Shown piece by piece: positions 52,279-61,223 of a DNA stretch of 64,000 nt. Under the pieces are notes generated by a model. It worked only from the letters and a program-made list of their open reading frames with translations. It was not told the origin of the DNA and searched no databases. The DNA comes from Legionella parisiensis (GTDB lineage Bacteria > Pseudomonadota > Gammaproteobacteria > Legionellales > Legionellaceae), in the NCBI RefSeq assembly GCF_001467945.1, contig NZ_LNYQ01000013.1, forward strand, positions 124,001 through 188,000, given 5' to 3'. How positions within the stretch are numbered: the first letter of the stretch is position 1; each line of letters starts with the position of its first letter. The translations under genes and the position numbers were made by a program.

Positions 52279-54312
52279 ATGAAATTTAATGGTAGCCTTT
52301 TTGCTTTTGCCCTGTTATGCAGCTCCTCAATATATTCTGCAAACACTGAACCTCAAAAAATAACGAAACAAACACTTCATTTGAATTGGTTGGATACCAG
52401 TATTTCACCGAGTCAGAATTTTTATTCTTATGCGGTCGGCAACTGGCAAAAGAATAATCCAATTCCTCCTGATTATTCGAGCTGGGGAAGCTTTAATCTT
52501 ATCAATGATAAAGTTCAAGATATTATTCACCAGATGTTAATCAGTGCATCGAAAAATACCAAAGTAAAACAAGGCAGCATAGAACAAAAGGTAGGTGATT
52601 TTTATTACAGTGGTATGGATGAAACCAGTATCAATCAGTTGGGTATTAGGCCATTACAACCTGAATTTGATCGCATTAATCGTTTAAAAAATTTAGCGGA
52701 TCTACAAAGTGAAATAGCACATTTACATCAAATAGGGGTCGGTGTTTTCTTTAATTTTGGAAGTATGCAAGATTTTAAAAATAGTGAAGAGATGATCGCT
52801 GCTGCGATGCAGGGTGGATTAGGTTTGCCTGATCGAGATTATTATCTAAAAGATGATGCTAAATTTAAACAAATTCGTGAAGCTTATGTTAATCATATCG
52901 CCAAAATGTTCGAGTTATTAGGCGATTCACCAGATAAAGCAGCAGCCGAAGCTGATACTGTTATGAAATTGGAAACACAAATGGCTAAGGTTTCCCTGTC
53001 TCAAGTAGAGCAACGAGATCCCCATGCGATTTATCATATTATGGATAAAGCGCAACTTGCCCAAGTGACTCCCAATTTTTCTTGGCCTGCATATTTTTCA
53101 ACGATGGGTCAAGCACAAATAAAAAGTATGAATTTAGCAACACCCGAGTTTTTTAAGGATATGGACAAACAATTAAAAACTGTTCCCTTAGAGAATTGGA
53201 AAACTTATTTGCGTTGGCATTTAATTGATGCTTTTGCTTCGTACTTATCAAAACCTTTTGTTGATCAAAATTTTAAAATGGTAGCCGTCTTGACTGGTGC
53301 TGAGAAAATATTACCTCGCTGGAAACGGGTTGTCGGTACAGAAAATGGTGCTTTAGGTTTTGCTATTGGGAAAATGTATGTGGATCGCTATTTCTCTCCA
53401 GAAGATAAAAAGCAAGCTTTGGATATACTCAAAAATATTCGCGCAGTATTACGGGAAGATATCAATACTTTACCATGGATGACCCCTCCTACGCGTAAGG
53501 CTGCATTGAAGAAGCTTGATATGATGGAAGATCGGGTTGGTTACCCTTCTAAGTGGTGGGATTATTCTAAATTGGTAGTTAATCGAGGATCATACGTATT
53601 AAATGTAATTCGAGCCAATGAATTTTTAACCCAACGCGATCTTAATAAAATTGGGAGACCTATAGATAGGACTGAATGGGTTATGACGCCACAAACGATT
53701 AATGCATATTATGATCCTTCAATGAATAATTTAAATATTCCAGCTGGCATTCTCCAACCGCCATTTTTTGATCCTAATGCACCTGCTGCTTTGAATTATG
53801 GAGCTATTGGTTTTGTGATGGGGCATGAAATGACCCATGGATTTGATGATCAAGGTGCACAATTTGATGGTCATGGTAATTTAAAGAATTGGTGGACACC
53901 AAGTGATTTAAAAAAATTCAAGGCAGCAACACAGTGTATTGTGAATCAATTTTCACAATACACTGTAGATGATGGTTTGCATGTACAAGGAAAATTAGTT
54001 GTAGGAGAGGCCACCGCTGATTTGGGAGGCATAACTCTTGCTTATAGAGCTTTCCAGCATTCTGATGCATATAAAAATGCACCTACAATTGATGGACTGA
54101 CACCGGAGCAGCAATTCTTTATAGCGACAGCACATGTTTGGGCAATGAACATTCGACCGCAACAACTGCGTAATCAAGTAACTACTGATCCGCATCCTCC
54201 TGCCCAATATCGAGTGAATGGGAGCCTGGCTAATATTCCTCAATTTCAGGAGGCCTTTCATATTCCGAATGACAGCCCTATGGTAAATAAAAATCGGTGT
54301 GTGATCTGGTAA
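52279..54312 (+). CDS. M13-family (neprilysin/PepO-like) zinc endopeptidase
   Basis: A 677-residue exported peptidase. A signal peptide covers about 1-21. The mature protein starts with the M13 N-domain (NFYSYAVGNWQKNNPIPPD). The zinc site is GHEMTHGFDDQG (His516, Glu517, His520), the third ligand is Glu577 in GEATADLGG with Asp581, and the substrate motif NAYYDPSMN is present. It ends CVIW, the family C-terminal CxxW. It probably cleaves peptides in the periplasm or outside. Ribosome site AAAGGAG; a hairpin follows. Confidence 0.93.
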   Translation: MKFNGSLFAFALLCSSSIYSANTEPQKITKQTLHLNWLDTSISPSQNFYSYAVGNWQKNNPIPPDYSSWGSFNLINDKVQDIIHQMLISASKNTKVKQGSIEQKVGDFYYSGMDETSINQLGIRPLQPEFDRINRLKNLADLQSEIAHLHQIGVGVFFNFGSMQDFKNSEEMIAAAMQGGLGLPDRDYYLKDDAKFKQIREAYVNHIAKMFELLGDSPDKAAAEADTVMKLETQMAKVSLSQVEQRDPHAIYHIMDKAQLAQVTPNFSWPAYFSTMGQAQIKSMNLATPEFFKDMDKQLKTVPLENWKTYLRWHLIDAFASYLSKPFVDQNFKMVAVLTGAEKILPRWKRVVGTENGALGFAIGKMYVDRYFSPEDKKQALDILKNIRAVLREDINTLPWMTPPTRKAALKKLDMMEDRVGYPSKWWDYSKLVVNRGSYVLNVIRANEFLTQRDLNKIGRPIDRTEWVMTPQTINAYYDPSMNNLNIPAGILQPPFFDPNAPAALNYGAIGFVMGHEMTHGFDDQGAQFDGHGNLKNWWTPSDLKKFKAATQCIVNQFSQYTVDDGLHVQGKLVVGEATADLGGITLAYRAFQHSDAYKNAPTIDGLTPEQQFFIATAHVWAMNIRPQQLRNQVTTDPHPPAQYRVNGSLANIPQFQEAFHIPNDSPMVNKNRCVIW

Positions 54313-54318
54313 TTAAGT

Positions 54319-54345
54319 GCTCATCCTGAATACTCAGGATTGAGC
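54319..54345 (+). terminator. hairpin after the M13 peptidase gene
   Basis: GCTCATCCTGA (54319-54329) pairs with TCAGGATTGAGC (54334-54345) with one bulged base. The tail is only moderately T-rich, so this is a probable transcript end. Confidence 0.55.
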
Positions 54346-54447
54346 TTGATCAATTTCTATTTTAATTGAAAATGAAATTGCTTCCATTATGGACATTGGT
54401 TAGACTATCTGCACTGTTTCTTTATAATCGAAAATGTGGAGATAATA

Positions 54448-54528
54448 ATGACTAAAGAAGAAATGATCTGCCGTATTGTACGCTATGTAACACAAAGACC
54501 AAGTACTAACAAAGCCTGTTGCGGATGA
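54448..54528 (+). CDS. 26-residue microprotein coupled to the next gene
   Basis: A very short gene of 26 codons, beginning MTKEEMICRIVRYV and ending NKACCG. GGAG lies 6 bases before the ATG. The stop overlaps the ATG of the following gene as ATGA (54525-54528), so it looks genuine and translationally coupled. The CCG end with a third Cys at residue 8 could bind metal or form disulfides. I do not recognise it; it may be a leader peptide or a small partner of the next protein. Confidence 0.55.
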   Translation: MTKEEMICRIVRYVTQRPSTNKACCG

Positions 54529-54926
54529 TCCATTTATCCGCTCTGCTTGATTATAAAAATAAAGCAGTAATAAATCATTTTCGCCATATTCATCCTGAGT
54601 TTTCTGAACAAGAAAGCCAGGTCTTGTTTACGGATTTATTGTCCTGGATGTGGCTAAATGCGCAAAGGGCCAAACAAGGTAAAAAAACCTATCTTTTTGG
54701 CCCATTACTCATTCTTGATAAACTATGGCATTCTTTTATTCTCCATACACGCGATTACGTCGATTTTTCAATGCGTTACTTTAATGTTTATTTTCATCAC
54801 GATGTTGAACCTATTGGGCAAGAGCATGTGATGGAAGAGGATGAGTTGAATGACTACTTGCAAGATTGTTTCACTTATCTTGGCCCAGAATGGGTAGAGC
54901 GTCGTTTTGCAATAGCGTTCGATTGA
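54525..54926 (+). CDS. small GRDP-like protein of unknown function
   Basis: A 133-residue soluble protein. The centre LILDKLWHSFILHTRDYVDFS resembles the D-x2-WH-x3-LHTRDY motif found in glycine-rich-domain (GRDP)-like proteins. Trp, His and Tyr are frequent, and a later HHDV adds possible metal ligands. The ATG at 54525 overlaps the stop of the 26-codon gene; a TTG at 54519 lies upstream. No ribosome site is visible, so coupling to the microprotein is likely. Function unknown. Confidence 0.7.
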   Translation: MIHLSALLDYKNKAVINHFRHIHPEFSEQESQVLFTDLLSWMWLNAQRAKQGKKTYLFGPLLILDKLWHSFILHTRDYVDFSMRYFNVYFHHDVEPIGQEHVMEEDELNDYLQDCFTYLGPEWVERRFAIAFD

Positions 54927-55120
54927 AATGACTGGCTAGTTTTTTCGTAAATTATCGTATAGGGTGAGAACTAAAAGGCAGCTTCACAGGACATAAAAAG
55001 CTCTCGAATTTCACTTCTAACTTTGAACATAAAACGACTCCTTTTTCCTACACCCATCTTTTATGCCTGGAATTAGGCAAATATATGATGTCATTAGATG
55101 AGCTTGGCTTGTCTATCCGT

Positions 55121-55546
55121 TTAATCATCACCATCAGCCAAATGCAACAATGCTTTTTGTAATGGTTCATACGTGCAGTTTTGACTTTCACTAATTATGA
55201 TCGCTTTTGCTTTTTCTGATAATTCGTGTATTTGAGGGGGGCGCGATTTTTCATATTGAACTTTTGATTCAATAATTGTCACTTTAATTGAAGAAAGTTG
55301 ATACATACCTGCTTCTTTACGTAATTTATCGCGTAGTTCAGGAATCGCATAACGTAGTTGCGCTGCCCAGGCAGCATCAGTAGTTGTTAATAACAAACAA
55401 CCCTTATCAAAATTTCCCACCTGACATTCATTTGCTAAAGTCTCAGGAAGTATGAGTTTGATTTTATTTGTCAGCTCTTCCAATTGAACAGAGCGTTGAC
55501 ATAGGTCAGCAAGTTGTTTATTAAGGCAACGACTGATTGAGCGCAT
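55121..55546 (-). CDS. dciA: DciA/DUF721-family helicase-loading protein
   Basis: A 141-residue basic protein. The KH-like N-terminal domain (LANECQVGNFDKGCLLLTTT...AAWAAQLRYAIPELRDKLRK) is typical of DUF721 proteins, and the C-terminal tail (from about 95) is flexible. In many bacteria DciA loads the replicative helicase DnaB. It is commonly found near lpxC and secA in gamma-proteobacteria, in agreement with its place here. It is divergent from the PH-domain gene. Confidence 0.8.
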   Translation of the reverse strand: MRSISRCLNKQLADLCQRSVQLEELTNKIKLILPETLANECQVGNFDKGCLLLTTTDAAWAAQLRYAIPELRDKLRKEAGMYQLSSIKVTIIESKVQYEKSRPPQIHELSEKAKAIIISESQNCTYEPLQKALLHLADGDD

Positions 55547-55580
55547 TTTTCAATTCTAAAAAAAATAAGAGGCTTAGTAT

Positions 55581-55598
55581 ATACTTCATACGAAGTAT
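55581..55598. promoter_or_regulatory. palindrome in the dciA / PH-domain divergent region
   Basis: ATACTTC (55581-55587) and GAAGTAT (55592-55598) with a 4-base centre, 35 bases upstream of dciA. An operator-like position; no regulator can be named. Confidence 0.35.
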
Positions 55599-55666
55599 AG
55601 AATAGCAAATTTAAGCTAAATGCAATATTATAATTTTTTAGTAGATAATTCAGGTTAGGTGAATCC

Positions 55667-56122
55667 ATGTTTGAGAAGCCATATGACAGTAATGTTATTT
55701 TTTTTACGAGAATGCATTGGATAATATTTCTTTGGCCAGCTCTTGCCTTATGTGGTGCTTTGGCAATTGTATCTTATGTTGAAATGGATATTTTACAAAA
55801 AATGGGGTACGGCTTGGCTGCTTTAGCCCTGCTATGGATTGGAATGACATGGATGACCTATTATTTTTCTTCGGTCACGATCAAAAAAAATCATGTTATT
55901 ATTCGTACTGGAGTTGTTGTAAGACAAACGATTGATATTCCATTAAGCAAGATTGAAGCAATCGACATCCGTCAATCGATTCTAGGCAGTATGTTGAGCT
56001 ATGGCATGGTATCCATTACTGGTACTGGGGGTACACGCCGCATCATTAATTTTTTGCATCACCCTCTGACTTGCAGACGTTACATTGAGCAACTGCTGGG
56101 TGAACTGCATCAAAACGAATAG
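55667..56122 (+). CDS. membrane protein with bacterial PH domain (bPH2/DUF304)
   Basis: A 151-residue protein with two membrane helices at about residues 16-37 and 44-66, followed by a bacterial PH domain (SSVTIKKNHVIIRTGVVVRQTIDIPLSKIEAI). Family knowledge gives a membrane-associated role without a defined function. The ribosome site is poor (AGGTG). It stands alone between divergent dciA and convergent add. Confidence 0.82.
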   Translation: MFEKPYDSNVIFFTRMHWIIFLWPALALCGALAIVSYVEMDILQKMGYGLAALALLWIGMTWMTYYFSSVTIKKNHVIIRTGVVVRQTIDIPLSKIEAIDIRQSILGSMLSYGMVSITGTGGTRRIINFLHHPLTCRRYIEQLLGELHQNE

Positions 56123-56251
56123 ATTATTTCTTGTTGTTTGACGAGTGAAAGGGAACTACAGATTTTAAACTTGAAATCTCAGATAACCATTCACTCAATG
56201 CATCAATATAGATGGGTGCCGCGGAGCGCAATCTGGTTTTCCCAGCCTGGC

Positions 56252-56270
56252 AGCATACAATTTGTATGCT
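56252..56270. terminator. palindrome between converging genes
   Basis: AGCATACAA (56252-56260) and TTGTATGCT (56262-56270), separated by one base, between the PH-domain gene and convergent add. It may act as a bidirectional transcript end; the stem lacks a loop, so cruciform or operator use is also possible. Confidence 0.35.
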
Positions 56271-56307
56271 ATTGCCTAAGTAGATTATTCATGCCAAATA
56301 GATCAAA

Positions 56308-57282
56308 CTAAATTCTTGCCAGCAATTCTGTCTTGGTTTTCTCATCAACAAAAGCAGCCTCTAAAGCCATGTGCGTGATATTGTTCATTGTCTCATCACT
56401 GTAATTATAAGACTTTTGTACACGTTGATATTCTCGCCCCAGCGTGGTACACATAAATGGTGGATCATCTGAACTGATGCTGATCTTTATACCTGCGTCA
56501 TAAAATTTAGGTAAAGGATGTTCATTCATATCTTTAAACAAACCCAAAAAAATATTGCTTGAAGGACAAACTTCTAAAGTAATTCCTCGCTCTTTTACCA
56601 TGGCCATGGTTTCTGGCGAATAAATTGCATTTACACCATGACCTATACGTTGAATTGGTAAATTCTCCATAGCCTCCACCATTCCGCTCGCAGGAGCGAA
56701 TTCCCCTGCATGAACAGTACATTGTAAACCCGCATCGGCTGCGATATGGTATGCTTTACTGAAAAGTTTCGGAGGAAATTTTGCTTCATCACCGCCTAGA
56801 CCAAAGCCTGTGACACATGGAAATCTATCTTTATGCGCTTGCTGCGCAACATGCTCTACTGCTTGTACACCAAAATGACGAACTGCAGTCATGATAATAC
56901 GTCCTACTATACCAAATTGCTCTTTGGCATCGTCAATTGCTTGTTGAATTGCAGCCAAATGTTCTGCAGAAGGAATTTTACTGGAGAGCTCCGCATGATC
57001 AGGGGAATACATCATCTCCACATAAATCGTATCTTCTTGGGCGCGGGCACGTAAATAGTCTAAGGTAATATCATAATAATCCTGAGGATACCGAATCACC
57101 GAAGCTAGCGTATCATAAACTTTTAAAAAATCGAGAAAGTCTTTGGATAAATAGCTTTCCCCATCTGGAGCGACAAGACCTTCAGCCAGAACTAATTTAT
57201 TGCGTGCGGCCAATTTTGCAGCTAATTTGGGAACGATAGTACCTTCCAAATGGACATGTAACTCTACTTTTTTTAAACTCAT
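56308..57282 (-). CDS. add: adenosine deaminase family protein
   Basis: A 324-residue zinc-dependent purine deaminase. Metal ligands are in LHVHLEG (His9, His11), CTVHAGE (His and Glu) and SSDDPP (Asp pair), and the catalytic His in RIGHGVN. It converts adenosine to inosine or adenine to hypoxanthine; the bacterial adenosine and adenine branches cannot be separated by eye, so the substrate is open. It is on the minus strand, divergent from the small protein gene at 57402. Confidence 0.88.
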   Translation of the reverse strand: MSLKKVELHVHLEGTIVPKLAAKLAARNKLVLAEGLVAPDGESYLSKDFLDFLKVYDTLASVIRYPQDYYDITLDYLRARAQEDTIYVEMMYSPDHAELSSKIPSAEHLAAIQQAIDDAKEQFGIVGRIIMTAVRHFGVQAVEHVAQQAHKDRFPCVTGFGLGGDEAKFPPKLFSKAYHIAADAGLQCTVHAGEFAPASGMVEAMENLPIQRIGHGVNAIYSPETMAMVKERGITLEVCPSSNIFLGLFKDMNEHPLPKFYDAGIKISISSDDPPFMCTTLGREYQRVQKSYNYSDETMNNITHMALEAAFVDEKTKTELLARI

Positions 57283-57401
57283 CTTCGGCCCCTAATTTTT
57301 TTGAGAGTGTGTAGGTTTCAACTACTTTTCTAGAATAATGGTATCTTAGATAAAAAAGCTATAAAATACCTGATTTAAATTATAGTCATTTTGGATTAGT
57401 T

Positions 57402-57587
57402 ATGAGTTCAGACGATATAGATAAAGCTTATGTAAGTCCCTATGATAAATTTTTATTTGAATTTGATGCAACTCATGATAAATCTGCATCGCAAATAAAA
57501 GAGATTAACAAGCACAAACGTATCTTTTTGATGCGTGATAATAAAGATTATGAAAACAAAAAAGGTGAAATCTGGGAAGAGTTTTAA
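57402..57587 (+). CDS. small conserved protein (CBU_0585-like)
   Basis: A 61-residue soluble, strongly charged protein (SSDDIDKAYVSPYDKFLFEF, later KHKRIFLMRDNKDYENK). I recall similar short proteins in Coxiella and Legionella annotated only as a CBU_0585-type family; this recollection could not be checked. There is no signal or membrane segment, and the ribosome site is weak. Function unknown. Confidence 0.65.
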   Translation: MSSDDIDKAYVSPYDKFLFEFDATHDKSASQIKEINKHKRIFLMRDNKDYENKKGEIWEEF

Positions 57588-57657
57588 ATATTAGTACCTG
57601 GGGGTGCATGGCGGAACTCAAGCTTGCATCCTTGCAATACCCCGAAATCTATTTGGT

Positions 57658-58911
57658 CTAGCCTATAAAGAAATGCAATAATTTGTAAGCTACAATCGTC
57701 AAGATAGACGCAGCAGGTAATGTCAGTATCCAGGACATAAAGATGTTGCGAATGACTATTAGATTTAATGCACCAATACCTCGAGCTAAGCCTACCCCAA
57801 GAACTGCACCAACCAATGTTTGTGTCGCTGAAACTGGAATACCTGTACTTGTCGCTACCACAACAGTTGTTGCGGCAGAAAGAGTGGCAGCGAATGCGCG
57901 GCTAGGAGTAAGAGCAGTGATAGCACTTCCTACAGTTTCAATTACTTTTCTACCATACATAAGCAAACCTGTAACTACACCAACACAACCCAACAATATG
58001 ATCCATGCAGGATAATTATTGGCATCAAATGTTTGATGGGAATTCATAATCAAGCTGTAAATAATTGAAAGAGGACCCACGGCTAAGGCTACGTCATTCG
58101 AGCCATGCGCAAAAGCCATTGCGCATGCGGTCATCGCCATCAGTACAGCAAAATATTTTTCAACCTGGATAAATCGTTCTCTGCGTCTTATTCTATGGGG
58201 TTCCGGTATTCGTTTAATTATTACCATGCCTATAATGGTAATAATTATACTGGTTGCCAGAGTAACTGCCAGATTTTGTTTGAAATTGAGATGAATGTGA
58301 AAATGATGAAGTCCCTTAAATACCGTGATAAATGACAAAATAGAGCCAATGAGAAAAAGGTAAATCGGGATATACAATTTAGCTTTAGTGAGTGGGTTAC
58401 TTTTGACAAAAATGGTTTGTTGAATACTGATAAATAACATATAAGCAGTGATTCCTGAAATCATTGGCGAGGTAACCCAGCTTATAGCAATACGGCTTAC
58501 TTGGTTCCAATGAATTGCTTGCGGACCGAGTACTACAGTGCCAAAACCTACCATTGAACCTACTAAAGCATTAGTAATAGAAACAGGAACTCCAAGGTAA
58601 CTTGCGAGATTCATCCAAATAGTACAAGCTAATAAAACACCTAACATTCCTTCAATTAGAATCAGTGGTTGTCCAGAGAGCTCACTGGAATTAATAATCC
58701 CATCGCGCATTGTTTCAGTAACACCAGTTCCTCCTATAAATGCACCAGCAAATTCAAAAATTATGGCGATTAACATAGCTTGTCTGGCAGTAACTGCTTT
58801 TGAGCCCATAGTAGTGCTCATGACATTGGCTAAATCATTAGCGCCAACCCCCCAAGTCATCAGAAAACACAAAATGACTGCCGCAACAAGATATATAATT
58901 GAATAATCCAT
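57658..58911 (-). CDS. inorganic phosphate transporter, PiT family
   Basis: A 417-residue transporter with about ten helices. The two family repeats are seen: GANDLANVMSTTMGSKAVT (N-terminal) and HGSNDVALAVGPLS (C-terminal), plus GIPVSATQTLVGAVLGVG. It imports phosphate with protons or metal-phosphate complexes. It lies 9 bases after the DUF47 gene on the same strand, a standard pair. Confidence 0.93.
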   Translation of the reverse strand: MDYSIIYLVAAVILCFLMTWGVGANDLANVMSTTMGSKAVTARQAMLIAIIFEFAGAFIGGTGVTETMRDGIINSSELSGQPLILIEGMLGVLLACTIWMNLASYLGVPVSITNALVGSMVGFGTVVLGPQAIHWNQVSRIAISWVTSPMISGITAYMLFISIQQTIFVKSNPLTKAKLYIPIYLFLIGSILSFITVFKGLHHFHIHLNFKQNLAVTLATSIIITIIGMVIIKRIPEPHRIRRRERFIQVEKYFAVLMAMTACAMAFAHGSNDVALAVGPLSIIYSLIMNSHQTFDANNYPAWIILLGCVGVVTGLLMYGRKVIETVGSAITALTPSRAFAATLSAATTVVVATSTGIPVSATQTLVGAVLGVGLARGIGALNLIVIRNIFMSWILTLPAASILTIVAYKLLHFFIG

Positions 58912-58920
58912 AAAACTTGA

Positions 58921-59592
58921 CTACCGAGCTATTAGAATTTGAAGACGACTACCCACATGCTGAGCACCATCGGCTAAATCATCGATTAATTGGACCAATT
59001 CGTAGAGGAATATTGCATCAATTGCAGATAAATCTTTTTCGATTTCAAAAATACGATGTCTGATATCCGCAAGGCGTTCATCGCTGTCATGTTCGATCTC
59101 ATAAAGTGTTAAGATCATTTCTTCAACGATTTTAACTTCAGATCCTCTGAAACCTGCTTCTAGCAATTCATCTAATTCATTGATAGCTTTACATGCTTGT
59201 TTTGATGCATCCAGACAACGACTTAAAAAAGGCATAAAAACAGGAATGACTGGTTCTGGAATGATCATTTGTCTGCTTATGATGAGTTTTGCGATGCCTT
59301 TAGTTCTTTTTGCAATGAGATTCTGAGCACTGAGAACCTCAAGCAAGTCAGTACGAGAAACAGGTAGGAAGAGGCCAGTAGGTAAATGAAGTCGTAGGTC
59401 CCGCTTGATTAAATCAGCTTCTTTTTTTAGATAAATTATTTTTTCTGCGATTTTATTGGCAGTGGACCAGTCCTTTTTTAGCGCCGCTTCAAAAAATGGG
59501 TAGAGTTGTTTGGCACATTGATGTACCTTACGCATGTGTTGTTCTATCGGCCTTATCGGAGAAGGACCAAATATATTAAATATGCTACCCAT
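58921..59592 (-). CDS. DUF47-family (PhoU-like) partner of the Pit transporter
   Basis: A 223-residue all-helical protein of the TIGR00153/DUF47 family. Typical are the start MGSIFNIFGPSPIRPIEQHM, KIAEKIIYLKKEADLIKRDL and FLYELVQLIDDLADGAQHVGS with its PhoU-like acidic motif. Found beside pit genes, it is thought to control the transporter. No ribosome site is obvious. Confidence 0.9.
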   Translation of the reverse strand: MGSIFNIFGPSPIRPIEQHMRKVHQCAKQLYPFFEAALKKDWSTANKIAEKIIYLKKEADLIKRDLRLHLPTGLFLPVSRTDLLEVLSAQNLIAKRTKGIAKLIISRQMIIPEPVIPVFMPFLSRCLDASKQACKAINELDELLEAGFRGSEVKIVEEMILTLYEIEHDSDERLADIRHRIFEIEKDLSAIDAIFLYELVQLIDDLADGAQHVGSRLQILIAR

Positions 59593-59699
59593 GGTGTTTG
59601 CATCTCTTAAGCAAATTTTCGAGAAGTATACCCAAACTTTTTCAGGAACAAAACTATTGAATCAGAGTTCGAGGATTTTTTCAGTCTCTCTTTGTTCTT

Positions 59700-59729
59700 T
59701 TGAGATTAAAAATGAAAAATATTTATAAT
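59700..59729 (+). promoter_or_regulatory. candidate promoter of the secretin-N-domain gene
   Basis: TTGAGA (59700-59705) and TATAAT (59724-59729) with 18 bases between, giving a leader of about 95 bases before the ATG at 59831. Confidence 0.45.
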
Positions 59730-59830
59730 TTACTCCATGAATTCTTCATATTGGTCTACAATTGAAAATACTGGGGTTTACCCCTATAAATTTTCCTTAA
59801 TTGGTCTAGGGAACAGGAAAGGAGCTCAGG

Positions 59831-60577
59831 ATGCAGCGATTTTGCCTAATAGGATTATTGTTGTTAGCGAGTAATGTGTTTTCGCAAACAATCACAAAAG
59901 TAATTGAGCTACACTACGTTCCAGTCCAAAAAGTTATCCAATTAATACAACCCTTATTACAAAATGGAGAAAAAATAAGCGGCTCCGGGGAAACTTTAGT
60001 AGTTCAGGTGTCGCCGGAAACACTTACCCAGATCAGAACTGTAATACATCAAATTGATGTACCCCCAGTCACATTTAAAATTTCTATTTATCAAGGTGAT
60101 CCGGATTGGCTGAGTGCGCAAAATGAAAATTCCGTGAGTTACAGTTCAAAATCCCCAGCTGAGGTAAAACGTTCACAATCCGTTAATGTAATGAGCGGCG
60201 AATCTGCCTTCGTATCTACCGATGAAGAAGTACCCATCATCACTTCTGTAGGCGTAGGATTTTTTACAACAGGAATCACTTACCAGCAGCACCAGATCAA
60301 AAATGGTTTATTGGTGCAACCTATCATGCGTGGTTCAAAGGTCCAATTAAAGCTTCGTCGAGTACGTGAACAACAAGACCCTGCGGGAGGACAACAATTT
60401 GATAATCAAAATATAGACACTACTCTAATGGTTCCATTGAATAAGTGGGTTTCTCTAGGAACTGCTGAGGGGACAGAGGATACTGACTCTACGTCCGTAT
60501 CTTATACGGCAGGAAGACCATTCTCCCAGCAAGCAACACTTTATGTAAAGGTTTCAGTTGAACGTGATCTTCAATAG
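59831..60577 (+). CDS. orphan exported protein with secretin N1-like domain
   Basis: A 248-residue protein with a signal peptide (about 1-18, ending NVFSQ). About residues 19-75 (VIELHYVPVQKVIQLIQPLLQ...GETLVVQVSPETLTQIRTVIHQID) form the N1-like beta-alpha repeat of type II/IV pilus secretins. The remainder (80-248) is beta-rich with Gly/Ser segments, and the secretin pore domain of GspD/PilQ is not present in full. The ribosome site is AAAGGAG. It may be a pilotin-like or minor pilus part, or a shortened secretin. Confidence 0.7.
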   Translation: MQRFCLIGLLLLASNVFSQTITKVIELHYVPVQKVIQLIQPLLQNGEKISGSGETLVVQVSPETLTQIRTVIHQIDVPPVTFKISIYQGDPDWLSAQNENSVSYSSKSPAEVKRSQSVNVMSGESAFVSTDEEVPIITSVGVGFFTTGITYQQHQIKNGLLVQPIMRGSKVQLKLRRVREQQDPAGGQQFDNQNIDTTLMVPLNKWVSLGTAEGTEDTDSTSVSYTAGRPFSQQATLYVKVSVERDLQ

Positions 60578-60659
60578 TAGAATAAAAATTAAACAATTGT
60601 TTATGGTATATAATTAATATAAAGATACTACCTAATTAACTGACCTTTCAGGAGGGCTC

Positions 60660-61223
60660 ATGGCAATTATAAGCTCATTAGCTAATCACTTGCTGATCGC
60701 AATGCCTTCCCTCAATGATCCTAATTTTGAAAGAACCGTAATTTATATTTGCGAACACCACGAACAAGGTTCAGTAGGCTTAATAATAAATCGCCCAATG
60801 CAATTTCCTTTGGCAATTGTTTTTGAGCAACTCCATATTGAGCCAGTTCGTATGGAGCAAAGCCATTTGCCTTTAATGTTTGGCGGCCCAGTACAACCTG
60901 AAAGAGGATTTGTTATCCATAAACAATTTGGGGGTTGGCGTTCTAGTTTGTTTCTGCAAGATGAGGTGACGGTAACCACTTCAAATGATATTATTCGCGC
61001 CATTGCAGAAGATAAAGGACCTAAAGACGTTTTAATTACTTTAGGCTACGCTGGATGGGTAGAGAATCAATTAGAAAAAGAAATTCTCGAAAATACCTGG
61101 TTAATTTGCCCATATCGCTCAGAGATTCTGTATGAAGTACCCTTCGAAGATCGTTGGGAATATGCCGGATCCACTTTGGGGATAAAAATGAGTCAACTTA
61201 GTTCGAATATTGGCCATGCCTAG
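60660..61223 (+). CDS. yqgE: AlgH/YqgE family (UPF0301) protein
   Basis: A 187-residue protein of the UPF0301 family. Landmarks: LLIAMPSLNDPNFERTVIYI at the start, GSVGLIINRPM and PLMFGGPVQPERGFVIH. Structures of family members are known but not the function. It overlaps the next gene (ruvX ATG at 61216), and the trio yqgE-ruvX-pyrB is a common gamma-proteobacterial order. Ribosome site TCAGGAGGG is strong. Confidence 0.93.
   Translation: MAIISSLANHLLIAMPSLNDPNFERTVIYICEHHEQGSVGLIINRPMQFPLAIVFEQLHIEPVRMEQSHLPLMFGGPVQPERGFVIHKQFGGWRSSLFLQDEVTVTTSNDIIRAIAEDKGPKDVLITLGYAGWVENQLEKEILENTWLICPYRSEILYEVPFEDRWEYAGSTLGIKMSQLSSNIGHA

Noticed and set aside
55581..55598. Likeness of ATACTTC...GAAGTAT to a lox-type recombination site
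   Set aside because: Only 7-base arms and a 4-base centre, no recombinase gene and no mobile context; listed only as an operator-like palindrome.
57588..57657. GGGGT...ACCCC repeat between converging genes as terminator
   Set aside because: Only five bases pair before bulges; no T-run. The region is too short to say more.
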